NCBI GenBank assembly: GCA_049324875.1
Contig: JBMONC010000039.1
Span: 34,716 to 98,715 of the forward strand
DNA from: JAWLHU01 sp049324875
GTDB lineage: Bacteria; Bacillota; Sulfobacillia; Symbiobacteriales; Symbiobacteriaceae
DNA length: 64,000 bases
Direction of reading: 5' to 3'
Part shown: positions 23,196 through 31,292 of the stretch, in pieces
Numbering within the stretch: the stretch's first letter is position 1
How the letters are laid out: every line of letters starts with the position of its first letter
Program-made: the position numbers and the translations under genes
The notes under the pieces: model-generated
Seen by the model: the letters and a program-made list of their open reading frames with translations, nothing else
The model's database searches: none
Told to the model about the DNA's origin: nothing

Positions 23196-24455
23196 ATGCA
23201 GTGGATCTGTTCGGTGGAGATTCAGGGGCTCTATGCCGCCGCAGCCCGGGCGGCGGGTCTGGCGGAGGAGGGGCGCCCGGTGGTGGTGGTCCGGAACGGC
23301 CGGGTCTTCGACGGCTGCCGGGAGGCCTTTGCGGCGGGGCTCCTGTTGGGGAGCCCGGTCCACCAGGTGCTCCGGGATGTGCCCCGGGCGGTGCAGCTGG
23401 ACTGGACCGAGATCGATGCGAGCCGGCGGGCCCGCTCCTGGTGGGATGAGTGCCTGGGCCACACGCCCTACCTGGAGCCGGGGGAGCCGCACCAGCTCCT
23501 CCTGGCGCTCCCCACCCCGGAGGCGGGGGTGACGAAGGCGCTGCGGGCCGAGGTGAACCAGCTGGCGGAGCGGGCGGCCACCTATGGCTTTGTCGCCTTC
23601 GTGGGGGTCGGCTCCTCCCGGCTGGTGGCCCGGGCGGCGATGCTGGCCTGCAAGGAGGGCTACCTGCTGCGCCGTCCGGGAATGGCGGGCCGCAGCGGGG
23701 GCGAGCGGGTGGCGATCGTGCCGCTGGGGGAGGAGGAGCGCTTCCTGGCCCCGCTGCCGCTGGCCTACCTGCCCAGCCCGCCGGAGGTGAAGCGCCGGAT
23801 CGCCCGGCTGGGGCTGCGGACCGTCGGCGAGGCGGCCCGGGTGCCGGAGGGGGAGTGGGTGCGGCAGCTGGGCCCGCAGGGGCGGCAGCTCTGGCTCTGG
23901 AGCCGGGGGATCGACCCCGAGCCGGTCCGCCCGGCCTACCCGCCCCGGCGGCTGACCCGGCGGATCGAGTTCCAGGGGGAGGTCCGGGAGCGGGATCTCC
24001 TGGAGCGGGAGCTGAACCGGGCGGCCCAGCCGCTGGTGAAGCAGCTGGCCCTGCGGGGCGAGGGCTGCCAGCTGGTGGCGCTGGTGCTGGAGCTGGCGGG
24101 CGGGGAGGCGCTCCACGTCGAGCGGGTCCTGCCGAAGCTGCAGCAGTCTGCCTTCCCGATCCAGCAGGGGCTCCAGACCCTGCTCGGCCAGCTGCTGGAC
24201 GGGCGGGAGGAACTGGAGGCGACGGCGGTCACCGCCGAGGTGGGATTGATCGGCCCCATGCCCTGGCAGCAGATGGACCTCTGGGAGGACCGGCTCCTCC
24301 GGGAGCGGCGGGAGCGGCTGGAGCAGGCGCTGGCCCTGCTGCACGAGCGCTTCCCCGGCCGTGTGATCGGCCTGGGCCCCCGCTCGGAGCCCTCCTGGCG
24401 GGAGCAGATGCTCCAGTACGCCGATCCCTACCGCTGGTCCACGAGGGGGGCCTAG
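23196..24455 (+). CDS. imuB: ImuB-type Y-family polymerase homologue (mutasome bridging protein)
   Basis: 419 residues from ATG 23196, with GGAGGGG 6 bp upstream; the frame runs further 5' only through the operators. The order is the Y-family one: palm start WICSVEIQGLYAAAARAAGL, fingers, thumb with helix-hairpin-helix (IARLGLRTVGEAARVPEGEW), and a little-finger-like domain. Active polymerases have a catalytic Asp in VDMDAFF; here the matching stretch is VEIQGLY, with no second Asp. This fits ImuB proteins, which do not polymerise but join DnaE2 to the beta clamp. It is controlled by LexA boxes and precedes a small partner gene. Confidence 0.88.
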   Translation: MQWICSVEIQGLYAAAARAAGLAEEGRPVVVVRNGRVFDGCREAFAAGLLLGSPVHQVLRDVPRAVQLDWTEIDASRRARSWWDECLGHTPYLEPGEPHQLLLALPTPEAGVTKALRAEVNQLAERAATYGFVAFVGVGSSRLVARAAMLACKEGYLLRRPGMAGRSGGERVAIVPLGEEERFLAPLPLAYLPSPPEVKRRIARLGLRTVGEAARVPEGEWVRQLGPQGRQLWLWSRGIDPEPVRPAYPPRRLTRRIEFQGEVRERDLLERELNRAAQPLVKQLALRGEGCQLVALVLELAGGEALHVERVLPKLQQSAFPIQQGLQTLLGQLLDGREELEATAVTAEVGLIGPMPWQQMDLWEDRLLRERRERLEQALALLHERFPGRVIGLGPRSEPSWREQMLQYADPYRWSTRGA

Positions 24456-24457
24456 CC

Positions 24458-24706
24458 GTGGCCCGGATCATCAACCGCCCGGCCGAGGTGACCACCGGCC
24501 CGGGCGGCCTCCCCGTCAGCTTCCGCTTCGCCGGCGGCCGTGAGCGCATCCGCGCCGTGCTGGACAGCTGGGTGGAGACCGGCCGCTGGTGGGAGCAGGA
24601 GCCCGAGCAGCTTTCGTACCGGGTCGCGACCCAGAACGGCGGGGTCTTCGAGCTGACCTTCATCCCGCGGGAGAAGCGGTGGCTGCTGTACAAGGCGTAT
24701 GATTGA
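24458..24706 (+). CDS. Small ImuB-associated protein (DUF6504-like)
   Basis: 82 residues from GTG 24458, two bases after the imuB stop, with AGGGGGG 7 bp upstream. VARIINRPAEVTT, RIRAVLDSWVETGRWWEQEPEQLSYRVAT and GGVFELTF followed by KRWLLYKAYD form a short beta-rich protein like the DUF6504 proteins found in ImuB-DnaE2 cassettes. Function unknown. Tight coupling to imuB suggests it belongs to the mutagenesis complex. Confidence 0.8.
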   Translation: MARIINRPAEVTTGPGGLPVSFRFAGGRERIRAVLDSWVETGRWWEQEPEQLSYRVATQNGGVFELTFIPREKRWLLYKAYD

Positions 24707-24720
24707 GGCCTTTTCATTCG

Positions 24721-24924
24721 CCACGGATTACACGGATTACACAGATATTTTGGGAATAAACACAGATTTATCCAGCCCACCTCCATCCCCATGGTGCGGT
24801 GCTTCGCACCAGCACCACTGATGAAAATGGGGAAGAACCCCATCATTGTATATTTTATGGATTCGTCCGTGTAATCCGTGTAATCCGTGGCCGTTATTTT
24901 CAGGGGGATCCGTGTAATCCGTGT
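24721..24924. repeat. Palindromic intergenic repeat, copy 3
   Basis: Starts CCACGGATTACACGGATTA. The right arm is CCGTGTAATCCGTGG followed by CCGTTATTTTCAGGGGG and a further ATCCGTGTAATCC. The central hairpin is at 24793-24816. It separates the imuB pair from the sigma-54 activator. Confidence 0.87.
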
Positions 24925-24929
24925 TTCTG

Positions 24930-24990
24930 TCTACAACCGTAGACATCGCACGCCCGGTGTGCTTACTTTCTGCATCACCGTGCGGATGCA
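24930..24990. promoter_or_regulatory. Possible upstream activator sites
   Basis: Three short inverted repeats lie 60-120 bp before the -24 box: TCTAC-N4-GTAGA (24930-24943), GCAC-N7-GTGC (24948-24962) and TGCATC-N8-GATGCA (24971-24990). Their distance suits enhancer sites for a sigma-54 activator, but they are not identical to each other. Confidence 0.4.
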
Positions 24991-25051
24991 ACCAGTTCGG
25001 GACGGGGGCTCGATGCCAGAGGGGATGCGGTCTCCAGCGGATTCGGGAGCG

Positions 25052-25068
25052 TTGGCACGGCTGTTGCA
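25052..25068 (+). promoter_or_regulatory. Sigma-54 (-24/-12) promoter
   Basis: TTGGCACGGCTGTTGCA matches the consensus YTGGCACGRNNNTTGCW at every position. It lies 49 bp upstream of the activator gene, which with dnaE2 forms the downstream unit. Confidence 0.88.
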
Positions 25069-25116
25069 ATAAGTGGGTGAGTTTGGACAGATGACTCGTG
25101 AGGGGCGAACAACGAT

Positions 25117-26073
25117 ATGGAGTTTGTGACGCGCAACCCTGAGATGCAGAAGCTGTTGAGCCAGGCGCGCAAGGCGGCCGGGAGCGAGCATACCGTCCTC
25201 CTGCAGGGGGAGAGCGGGACCGGGAAGGAACGGCTGGCCAGGTACATACATCTGAACTCCGGGCGGCGGAACGGGCCCTTCGTCAAGGTGGACTGCACCA
25301 CGGTGCCGGAGCAGCTCTGGGAGTCGGAGCTCTTCGGCTATGCCCGGGGGGCCTTCACGGGGGCCAACCGGGAGGGGAAGCCGGGGAAGTTTGACCTGGC
25401 GGCTGGAGGCTCCATCTTCCTGGATGAGATCGGCGAGGTGCCGCTCAGCATCCAGGTGAAGCTGCTCCGGGTCCTGCAGGACAAAGCTTATGATCCCATC
25501 GGGGCCACGGAGACCCGGCGGGCCGATGTGCGGATCATCGCGGCGACCAACCGGGACCTGGCCCTGCTGAAGGAGAAGGGGCAGTTCCGGGAGGACCTCT
25601 ACTACCGGCTGAACGTGCTGGGCCTCACCCTGCCGCCCCTCCGGGAGCGGCGGGAGGACCTGGAGCTGCTGACCCAGGAGATCCTGGCCCGGCATGTGGG
25701 GCCGGGGAAGCCGGTGCCGAAGCTGACCGCCGAGGTGATGGCGGCGATCCTGCTCTACGACTGGCCGGGGAATGTGCGGGAGCTGGAGAACGCCCTCTAC
25801 CGGGCGGTGCTGCTGGCCGAGCCGGACGGGCCGATCGAGCTGGCCCACCTGCCGCCCGAGGTGGCGGGGAAGCTCCAGCCCTCCCCGCGCCAGCCGGTCC
25901 TGCGCCGGTATGTCCGCTCGGCGGAGCTGCTGCTGATCCGCTGGGCGCTCTCCGCCTGCGACGGCGACCGGACGAAGGCGGCCCGCTTCCTGGGCATCTC
26001 CCGGGCGGCGCTCTACAAGAAGCTGAAGCTCTACCCCGAGTTCCAGACCGGCCTTCCCGGGGATGCATCATGA
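25117..26073 (+). CDS. Sigma-54-dependent transcriptional activator without sensor domain (PspF-like)
   Basis: 318 residues. The protein opens directly with the AAA+ domain: Walker A GESGTGKE, the sigma-54 contact loop GAFTGA in ARGAFTGANREG, Walker B GGSIFLDEIGE, ATNRDLALLKEKGQFREDLYYRLNV and DWPGNVRELENALYRAV. It ends with a Fis-type helix-turn-helix (GDRTKAARFLGISRAALYKKLKLY). There is no receiver, GAF or PAS domain, so activity must be set by a partner protein or by expression, as for PspF. A perfect -24/-12 promoter precedes it, suggesting autoregulation. Its stop overlaps the dnaE2 start as ATGA. Confidence 0.95.
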   Translation: MEFVTRNPEMQKLLSQARKAAGSEHTVLLQGESGTGKERLARYIHLNSGRRNGPFVKVDCTTVPEQLWESELFGYARGAFTGANREGKPGKFDLAAGGSIFLDEIGEVPLSIQVKLLRVLQDKAYDPIGATETRRADVRIIAATNRDLALLKEKGQFREDLYYRLNVLGLTLPPLRERREDLELLTQEILARHVGPGKPVPKLTAEVMAAILLYDWPGNVRELENALYRAVLLAEPDGPIELAHLPPEVAGKLQPSPRQPVLRRYVRSAELLLIRWALSACDGDRTKAARFLGISRAALYKKLKLYPEFQTGLPGDAS

Positions 26074-29000
26074 GCTTCGTCCACCTGCACCTCCACTCGC
26101 CCTTCTCCTTCCTCGACGGCGCCTCGCGGCTGGACGCCCTGATCGAGGAGGCCGCCCTGCTGGGGATGCCCGCCCTGGCCCTGACCGACCACGACAACGT
26201 CGCGGGGGCGGTCCGCTTTCAGAAGAAGGCGCTGGAGAAGGGGCTGCTGCCGATCCAGGGGGCCGAGGTCAGCCTGGAGGGGGGCTTTCACATCACCCTG
26301 CTGGCCACCGGCCCCCGGGGCTACGCCCAGCTCAACCGGATCATCACCGCCGCCCACCTGGGGATAGAGCCGCGCCCCGAGCCCGGCGCCATGCTCCAGC
26401 TGGCCCCCCGGCATGACCGGCTCCAGCCGGCGGCGCCGCTCTCGGCTCTCGCCCACGACAACGACGGGCTGATCGCCCTCTCCGGCTGCCGGCGGGGCGA
26501 GATCCCTTCGCTGATCCTCCGGGGGCGCTACGCCGAGGCGGAGGCGGCCGCCCGCCGCTACGCCGCCTGGTTCCCCGGCGCCTTCTACCTGGAGCTGCAG
26601 GACAGCCGGCTGCCCGGCGACCGGGCGCTCAACCTGGCGCTCCGGGAGCTGGGCGAGAGGCTGAACCTGCCCCTGGTGGCGACGGGGAACGTCCACTACC
26701 GGACCCGGGAGGAGTTCTTCGTCCACGACCTGCTGACGTGCGTCCGGACCCTGACCCGGCTGGACCAGCCCCACCCGCAGCGGCCGCTCAACGCCGAGCA
26801 GTACCTGAAGCCCCCCGCCGAGATGGCCGCCCGCTTCGCCGACTTCCCCGGGGCGGTGGCCAACACCCTCAGGATCGCCGAGCGCTGCCGCCCGGCGCTG
26901 GACCTGACCGCCAAGCTCTTCCCCACCTTCGACACCCCCGACGGCTCCCTGGCGGCCGCCTTCCTGACCCGGCTGGTCTACGACGGGGCGGCCAAGCGCT
27001 ACGGCCGCATCACCCCCAAGATCCGGGCCCGGCTGGAGCACGAGCTGAACATCATCATCCGGCTGGGGTATGAGGACTACTTCCTGCTGGTCTGGGATGT
27101 GGTCCGCTTCGCCCGGGAGCGGGGGATCCGCTGCGCCGGGCGGGGCTCCGCCGCCGACTCGGCGGTGGCCTACTGCCTCTTCATCACCGATGTGGATGCG
27201 ATTGGGCGGGGGCTGCTCTTCGAGCGCTTCATGTCCCTGGAGCGGGCGGAGAAGCCCGACATTGACATCGACTTCGATGCCCGCCGGCGGGACGAGGTGG
27301 CCGCCTACGTCTACCGGCGCTACGGCGCCGACAAGGTCGCCTCGGTCTGCACCTACAACACCTTCCAGGCCCGTTCGGCCATCCGGGACCTGGGCAAGGC
27401 GATGGGCTTTCAGGATGCTGAGATCGACTACCTGGCCAAGCGGATCCCCTGGCACGCCGGGGCGGATGATATCCTGGAGATCATCGGCCGCTTCCCGGAG
27501 CTCCGCCAGTCGGGGATCCCCTGGCACAAGTTTGAGCAGCTGATCATCGCCGCCGCCAAGGTCGCCCGGCTCCCCCGGTTCATGGGGACCCACCTGGGCG
27601 GTCTTGTCATCTCCCGGCGCCCCCTGCTGGAGGTGACCCCGCTGCAGGTGGCGGCCAAGGGGCAGGTGATCTGCCAGTTCGACAAGGAGTACGTGGAGGA
27701 GCTGGGGCTGGTCAAGCTGGACCTGCTCTCCCTGCGGACCCTCTCCGCCGTGGACGATGCGGTCCGGATGATGCCGGGCTTCGACTACGACCGGATCCCC
27801 CCGGAGGATGAGGAGACCTACAGGATGCTGGGCACCGGCGAGACCATCGGGGTCTTCCAGCTGGAGTCCCCCGCCCAGCGGGCGCTCCAGGCCCGGCTGC
27901 AGGCGGACCGCTTCGAGGATATCGTCGCCTCGGTCTCCCTGATCCGGCCCGGGCCGATCAAGGGGAACATGGTGGAGCCCTTCCTGGCCCGCCGGAAGGG
28001 GCAGGAGGCGATCACCTACCTGCACCCCAAACTGCAGCCGATCCTGGAGAAGACCTACGGGGTGGTGCTCTTCCAGGAGCAGGTGATCGAGATCGCCACC
28101 GCCGTGGCCGGCTTCACCCCCGGCGAGGCGGACCAGCTCCGCCGGGTGATGACCAAGGCCCGGAACAAGGAGGATATGATCGCCATCGGCCGGCTCTTCA
28201 CCGAGAAGGCGGCCCGGCAGGGGGTCGACCCGGCGGTGGCCGACACCATCTTCAGCTACATCCAGGGCTACGCCTCCTACGGCTTCTGCGAAGCGCACGC
28301 CGCCGCCTTCGCCAACACCGCCTACAAGACCGCCTACCTGGTCCGCCACCACCCGGCCGAGTACTTCGCCGCCCTGCTCTCGGCCCAGCCGATGGGCTAC
28401 TACCCGGTCAACACCCTGGCCGGCGACGCCCGGCGGCGGGGGGTGGGGCTGCTGCCGGTGGATATCAACCGCTCGGAGTCGGAGTACACGGTGGAGGAGT
28501 GGTCGCCCGAGGCCTGGCAGGCCTTCTGGTCCAGCCTGGGCGGCTGGATCCCGCCCTGGCCGGAGCGGGGGCAGGCGATCCGGATCGGGCTGCGGGCGGT
28601 GAAGGGGTTGGGGGCGCCGGCGATCGAGGCGATCCTGGCGGCCCGGGGGGCCGGCTTCCCCTCGCTGGAGGGGTTTGTGCGCCGGACCGGCGGGGCGGTC
28701 CCCCGGGACGGGCTGGAGGCGCTGATCCTGGCCGGGGCCTTCGACCAGATCCACCCCAACCGGCGGGAGGCGCTCTGGCAGGTGGCCTACCTGCTGGAGC
28801 GGGAGCGGCTGCGCAGCGAGGGGGGGCCGGAGCAGGGGGAGCTGGAGCTGCCCGCCCCGGCCCGGGCCCCGGCGGTCGAGGACTTCACCCCCGCCGAGCG
28901 CTACCTGAAGGAGTACGAGCTGACCGGCCTGATGGTCCGGGGCCACTTCATGCGCTTCGTGCGGGAGCGGCTCCAGGCGGAGCGCTACCTGACCGCCGCC

Positions 29001-29279
29001 GAGGTGAAGCGGGCCCAGGCGGGGGAGCTGGTCAAGGTGGCGGGGCTGCCGATCCGGCCCCACCGGCCCCCGACCCGGTCGGGCAAGGTGGTGGTCTTCC
29101 TCTCTCTGGAGGATGAGACCGGCCTGGTGGACCTGACCATCTTCGAGGATGTCTACCAGCGCTACGGCCACCTGATCTTCACCGACCCCCGCCCGCCGCT
29201 GGCGGCGCTGGGCCGGGTCGACCGCCGGGGCGGCCACGTCTCGGTCACCGTCTCCCGGCTGAAGGCGCTGGAGGGATGA
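26070..29279 (+). CDS. dnaE2: Error-prone DNA polymerase III alpha subunit (DnaE2/ImuC)
   Basis: 1069 residues, shorter than replicative DnaE and typical of DnaE2. The PHP domain starts at FVHLHLHSPFSFLDGAS. The polymerase active site is PDIDIDFDARRRDE at about residue 396, with GRGSAADSAVAYCL before it. A helix-hairpin-helix region lies near 820-880 and an OB-fold near 1000 (GKVVVFLSLEDETGLVDLTIF). DnaE2 carries out mutagenic lesion bypass with ImuB. ATG 26070 overlaps the sigma-54 activator stop, so the two are translationally coupled. The last ~60 bp of the gene are duplicated 1.06 kb downstream. Confidence 0.95.
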   Translation: MSFVHLHLHSPFSFLDGASRLDALIEEAALLGMPALALTDHDNVAGAVRFQKKALEKGLLPIQGAEVSLEGGFHITLLATGPRGYAQLNRIITAAHLGIEPRPEPGAMLQLAPRHDRLQPAAPLSALAHDNDGLIALSGCRRGEIPSLILRGRYAEAEAAARRYAAWFPGAFYLELQDSRLPGDRALNLALRELGERLNLPLVATGNVHYRTREEFFVHDLLTCVRTLTRLDQPHPQRPLNAEQYLKPPAEMAARFADFPGAVANTLRIAERCRPALDLTAKLFPTFDTPDGSLAAAFLTRLVYDGAAKRYGRITPKIRARLEHELNIIIRLGYEDYFLLVWDVVRFARERGIRCAGRGSAADSAVAYCLFITDVDAIGRGLLFERFMSLERAEKPDIDIDFDARRRDEVAAYVYRRYGADKVASVCTYNTFQARSAIRDLGKAMGFQDAEIDYLAKRIPWHAGADDILEIIGRFPELRQSGIPWHKFEQLIIAAAKVARLPRFMGTHLGGLVISRRPLLEVTPLQVAAKGQVICQFDKEYVEELGLVKLDLLSLRTLSAVDDAVRMMPGFDYDRIPPEDEETYRMLGTGETIGVFQLESPAQRALQARLQADRFEDIVASVSLIRPGPIKGNMVEPFLARRKGQEAITYLHPKLQPILEKTYGVVLFQEQVIEIATAVAGFTPGEADQLRRVMTKARNKEDMIAIGRLFTEKAARQGVDPAVADTIFSYIQGYASYGFCEAHAAAFANTAYKTAYLVRHHPAEYFAALLSAQPMGYYPVNTLAGDARRRGVGLLPVDINRSESEYTVEEWSPEAWQAFWSSLGGWIPPWPERGQAIRIGLRAVKGLGAPAIEAILAARGAGFPSLEGFVRRTGGAVPRDGLEALILAGAFDQIHPNRREALWQVAYLLERERLRSEGGPEQGELELPAPARAPAVEDFTPAERYLKEYELTGLMVRGHFMRFVRERLQAERYLTAAEVKRAQAGELVKVAGLPIRPHRPPTRSGKVVVFLSLEDETGLVDLTIFEDVYQRYGHLIFTDPRPPLAALGRVDRRGGHVSVTVSRLKALEG
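29186..29244 (+). repeat. Direct repeat, original copy inside the dnaE2 3' end
   Basis: 59 bases identical to 30242-30300; imperfect similarity continues to about 29269. Confidence 0.95.
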
Positions 29280-29314
29280 GGGAAGGGCCGCCCATCGCGG
29301 GCAGCCCGTTCTTT

Positions 29315-29405
29315 GCCACGGATTCCCCTGAAAATGACGGCCACGGATTACACGGATTACACGGATAACACAAATACATCACAACAATGTGGGGCGGTGT
29401 CCTTT
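29315..29405. repeat. Partial palindromic repeat, copy 4 (left end only)
   Basis: GCCACGGATTCCCCTGAAAATG and a second CCACGGATTACACGGATTA arm, then a degenerate piece of the central module (ACAACAATGTGGGG). There is no right arm. Confidence 0.75.
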
Positions 29406-29478
29406 TTTCAAAGATTGTGCACACGAATGTTCTGCTCTACACTGGAGGAGATCGCAATGAGGGGAGGGGATGGGTCCG

Positions 29479-29835
29479 GTGATCCGCTGGTATGTTCGGC
29501 TGCTAAGCGCTGCCCTGCTCCTGCAGGGGCTTGCCGGTGGTCTTCTGAAATGGTATGAGGGCCGGCAGGACGATCTGGTACACAACCTGCTGCACCTGCT
29601 CTCCGGGCTCTGGGGGCTGGCAGCCGCCGGCCGGTCCGGTTCGGCCGAGGGCGCCCGCCGCTTCGCCTGGGGCTTCGGGCTCTTCTACATCGCCCTGGCG
29701 GTGATCGGCTGGCTCTCGCCCGCCCCGCTTTCCCTGCTGCCCCTGGGGCCTGCCGACCACCTCTTCCATCTGATCGTGGGCGGCGTCACCCTGGTGACGT
29801 CGGTCTACGCCGGGAGGGTGGTGGCCTCCCGGTGA
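29479..29835 (+). CDS. DUF4383-like membrane protein
   Basis: 118 residues from GTG 29479 (GGAGGGG 9 bp upstream; ATG 29470 is three codons earlier but sits directly on that site). Four hydrophobic segments. DLVHNLLHLLSGLWGLAAA, GLFYIALAVIGWLSP and LGPADHLFHLIVGGVTLV follow the DUF4383 pattern. Function unknown. Its TGA overlaps the next GTG. Confidence 0.72.
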   Translation: MIRWYVRLLSAALLLQGLAGGLLKWYEGRQDDLVHNLLHLLSGLWGLAAAGRSGSAEGARRFAWGFGLFYIALAVIGWLSPAPLSLLPLGPADHLFHLIVGGVTLVTSVYAGRVVASR

Positions 29836-30215
29836 AGCGGAACGCCCTTCTTCCCGCTTGGCTCGGACTGACCGGAGCAGGCGCCTGGCTGATCGCCCGG
29901 CCCGATGACAACCGGCGGCTGCTCACCTTCAGCGAGGCGCATGGCCTGGCCCTGGCGGATGCTGCCGGCGCCCTCCTGCTGGTGGCTGCCTTTCTCCTGC
30001 TGCTGCTCTCCATCGCCCGCCGGCGCCGCCGGATCGCCGCCCGCCTCCGGGAGCGGCCCGCCGGGCTGGGAGTGCTCTCCTTTCTGGCGGGAGTGGGACT
30101 GGGCCTGCTGATCGCCTCCGTCTTCACCGACTTCTGGTGGTGGTGGCTGATCGGCGCTGTCCTGCTTCAACTCTTCTGGTTCGCCCTCTGGGTCGCGGGG
30201 GCGGAGCCATCGTGA
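29832..30215 (+). CDS. Hypothetical membrane protein
   Basis: 127 residues from GTG 29832, overlapping the preceding stop. About three to four membrane segments (GLTGAGAWLIA, DAAGALLLVAAFLLLLLSIA, VLSFLAGVGLGLLIASVF, WWWWLIGAVLLQLFWFALWVAG) with a basic loop RRRRRIAARLRERP. No family recognised. Confidence 0.6.
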   Translation: MKRNALLPAWLGLTGAGAWLIARPDDNRRLLTFSEAHGLALADAAGALLLVAAFLLLLLSIARRRRRIAARLRERPAGLGVLSFLAGVGLGLLIASVFTDFWWWWLIGAVLLQLFWFALWVAGAEPS

Positions 30216-30241
30216 GGAGTTGCTCGGCAAGAGCGGGGCTG

Positions 30242-30300
30242 CCCCCGCCCGCCGCTGGCGGCGCTGGGCCGGGTCGACCGCCGGGGCGGCCACGTCTCGG
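30242..30300 (+). repeat. Direct repeat, displaced copy of the dnaE2 3' end
   Basis: Identical over 59 bases to 29186-29244. Similarity continues with small indels to about 30324, where it joins the kinase relic. Confidence 0.95.
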
Positions 30301-30317
30301 ACACTCTCCCGCGCTGA

Positions 30318-30695
30318 AGGCGCTTCGCGCTCTCCGGCCTCAGCGAGAGCGGCAAGAGTACGGCAGGGCGTCACCTTCAGTCGGTCGGGGTGGCGCACCT
30401 CAAAATCAGGGACTTCATGAACCAGGTCAAGGAGGAGGCTGGTTCGGCCGGTGAGGACTGCGGGGGCTGGATCTCCCGCATGCTCGCCGAGCGAGCGGAC
30501 TGGCTGATGGAGCAGTTTGGCGGCAGACTCCTCGCTCACCTGGAGCGGACCGGCACCGCTGCAGCCTCGATCGAGAGCCTGTATGACCCCGCACTGGCCA
30601 GACATCTCAAGCAGGTGCTCTGTCCCGTCGAAGCGCTCTATGACCGGCTGAACAGCCTGCTCCGAAAGCATGGCATCCTCCCGATCTCCAGGTGA
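30318..30695 (+). pseudogene. P-loop kinase relic lacking its start
   Basis: The frame after TGA 30315-30317 reads RRFALSGLSESGKSTAGRHL, a clear Walker A motif (GLSESGKST), then VAHLKIRDFMNQVKEEAG, AGEDCGGWISRMLAERADWLMEQ, SIESLYDPALARHLKQVL and stops at 30695. No ATG, GTG or TTG lies between the upstream stop and the Walker A, so a full kinase cannot be translated. GTG 30390 or ATG 30417 could start only the ~100-residue remainder. The 5' end abuts the displaced dnaE2 tail, so a recombination probably removed it. The C-terminal part also looks short for a nucleoside- or CoA-type kinase. Confidence 0.65.
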
Positions 30696-30817
30696 CCCAA
30701 TCCCCATCGCTCCACTCCTGTCCCAACCCCGCTCCGCACAGGGGGTTTGGCCGCCGGCAATCGAGAGCCGTTGGGCATACTAGCTGGGAACCGTATGCGC
30801 ATCGCGAGGTGGACCGC

Positions 30818-31249
30818 TTGCAGAAGGTGAACCGGAACGACCCATGCCCCTGTGGGAGCGGCAGGAAGTACAAGGCTTGCTGCGGCCTCTGCCACGCGGG
30901 GGTCGAGTACCCCGCCGACCCCGAGCGGATGATCCGCTCCCGCTATACCGCCTATGCGATCGGGAACGTCGACTACCTCTACCGGACCACCCACCCCGAG
31001 AATGAGGCGGTGGCGGGGGTGACCGAGAAGGAGTATAAGAGGGAGACCCTGGGCTACTGCCAGAAGGTGGACTTCACCGGGCTGACCGTTCACGAGAGCA
31101 CGCCGCCCGACGAGCAGGGAATCGCCCGGGGGCTGCTCACCGCCCGGTTCCGGGTGGGCAGCCAGCCCGAGGACTCCTTTACCGAGCGCTCCGAGTTCGT
31201 GGTGGTGGACGGCCGGCTCCTCTACCTGCGGGGGGTCGAGGTGGAGTAA
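30818..31249 (+). CDS. YchJ/UPF0225-like protein with SEC-C zinc motif
   Basis: 143 residues from TTG 30818, with GAGGTGG about 6 bp upstream; GTG 30827 is an alternative. The N-terminal RNDPCPCGSGRKYKACCG is a SEC-C metal-binding motif (C-x-C-x8-C-C). The rest (RMIRSRYTAYAIGNVDYLYRTTHP ... VDFTGLTVHES ... ERSEFVVVDGRLLYLRG) is the NTF2-like domain of YchJ proteins. Molecular function is unknown. Confidence 0.88.
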   Translation: MQKVNRNDPCPCGSGRKYKACCGLCHAGVEYPADPERMIRSRYTAYAIGNVDYLYRTTHPENEAVAGVTEKEYKRETLGYCQKVDFTGLTVHESTPPDEQGIARGLLTARFRVGSQPEDSFTERSEFVVVDGRLLYLRGVEVE

Positions 31250-31254
31250 AACAA

Positions 31255-31285
31255 AGAGGGGGGCGCCGCTTCGGCGCTCCCCTCT
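31255..31285. terminator. Hairpin terminator between convergent genes
   Basis: AGAGGGGGGCGCC (31255-31267) pairs with GGCGCTCCCCTCT (31273-31285) with one G-U, loop of five. Confidence 0.75.
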
Positions 31286-31292
31286 CGCCCTG

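Noticed and set aside
26031..29237. A ~1070-codon minus-strand frame opposite dnaE2
   Set aside because: No protein family features, Gly/Pro/His/Arg-rich composition, and complete overlap with a clear polymerase gene.
30137..30454. 105-codon frame across the duplicated dnaE2 segment
   Set aside because: It overlaps the end of a membrane protein gene and the displaced repeat; composition is that of a shifted dnaE2 frame.
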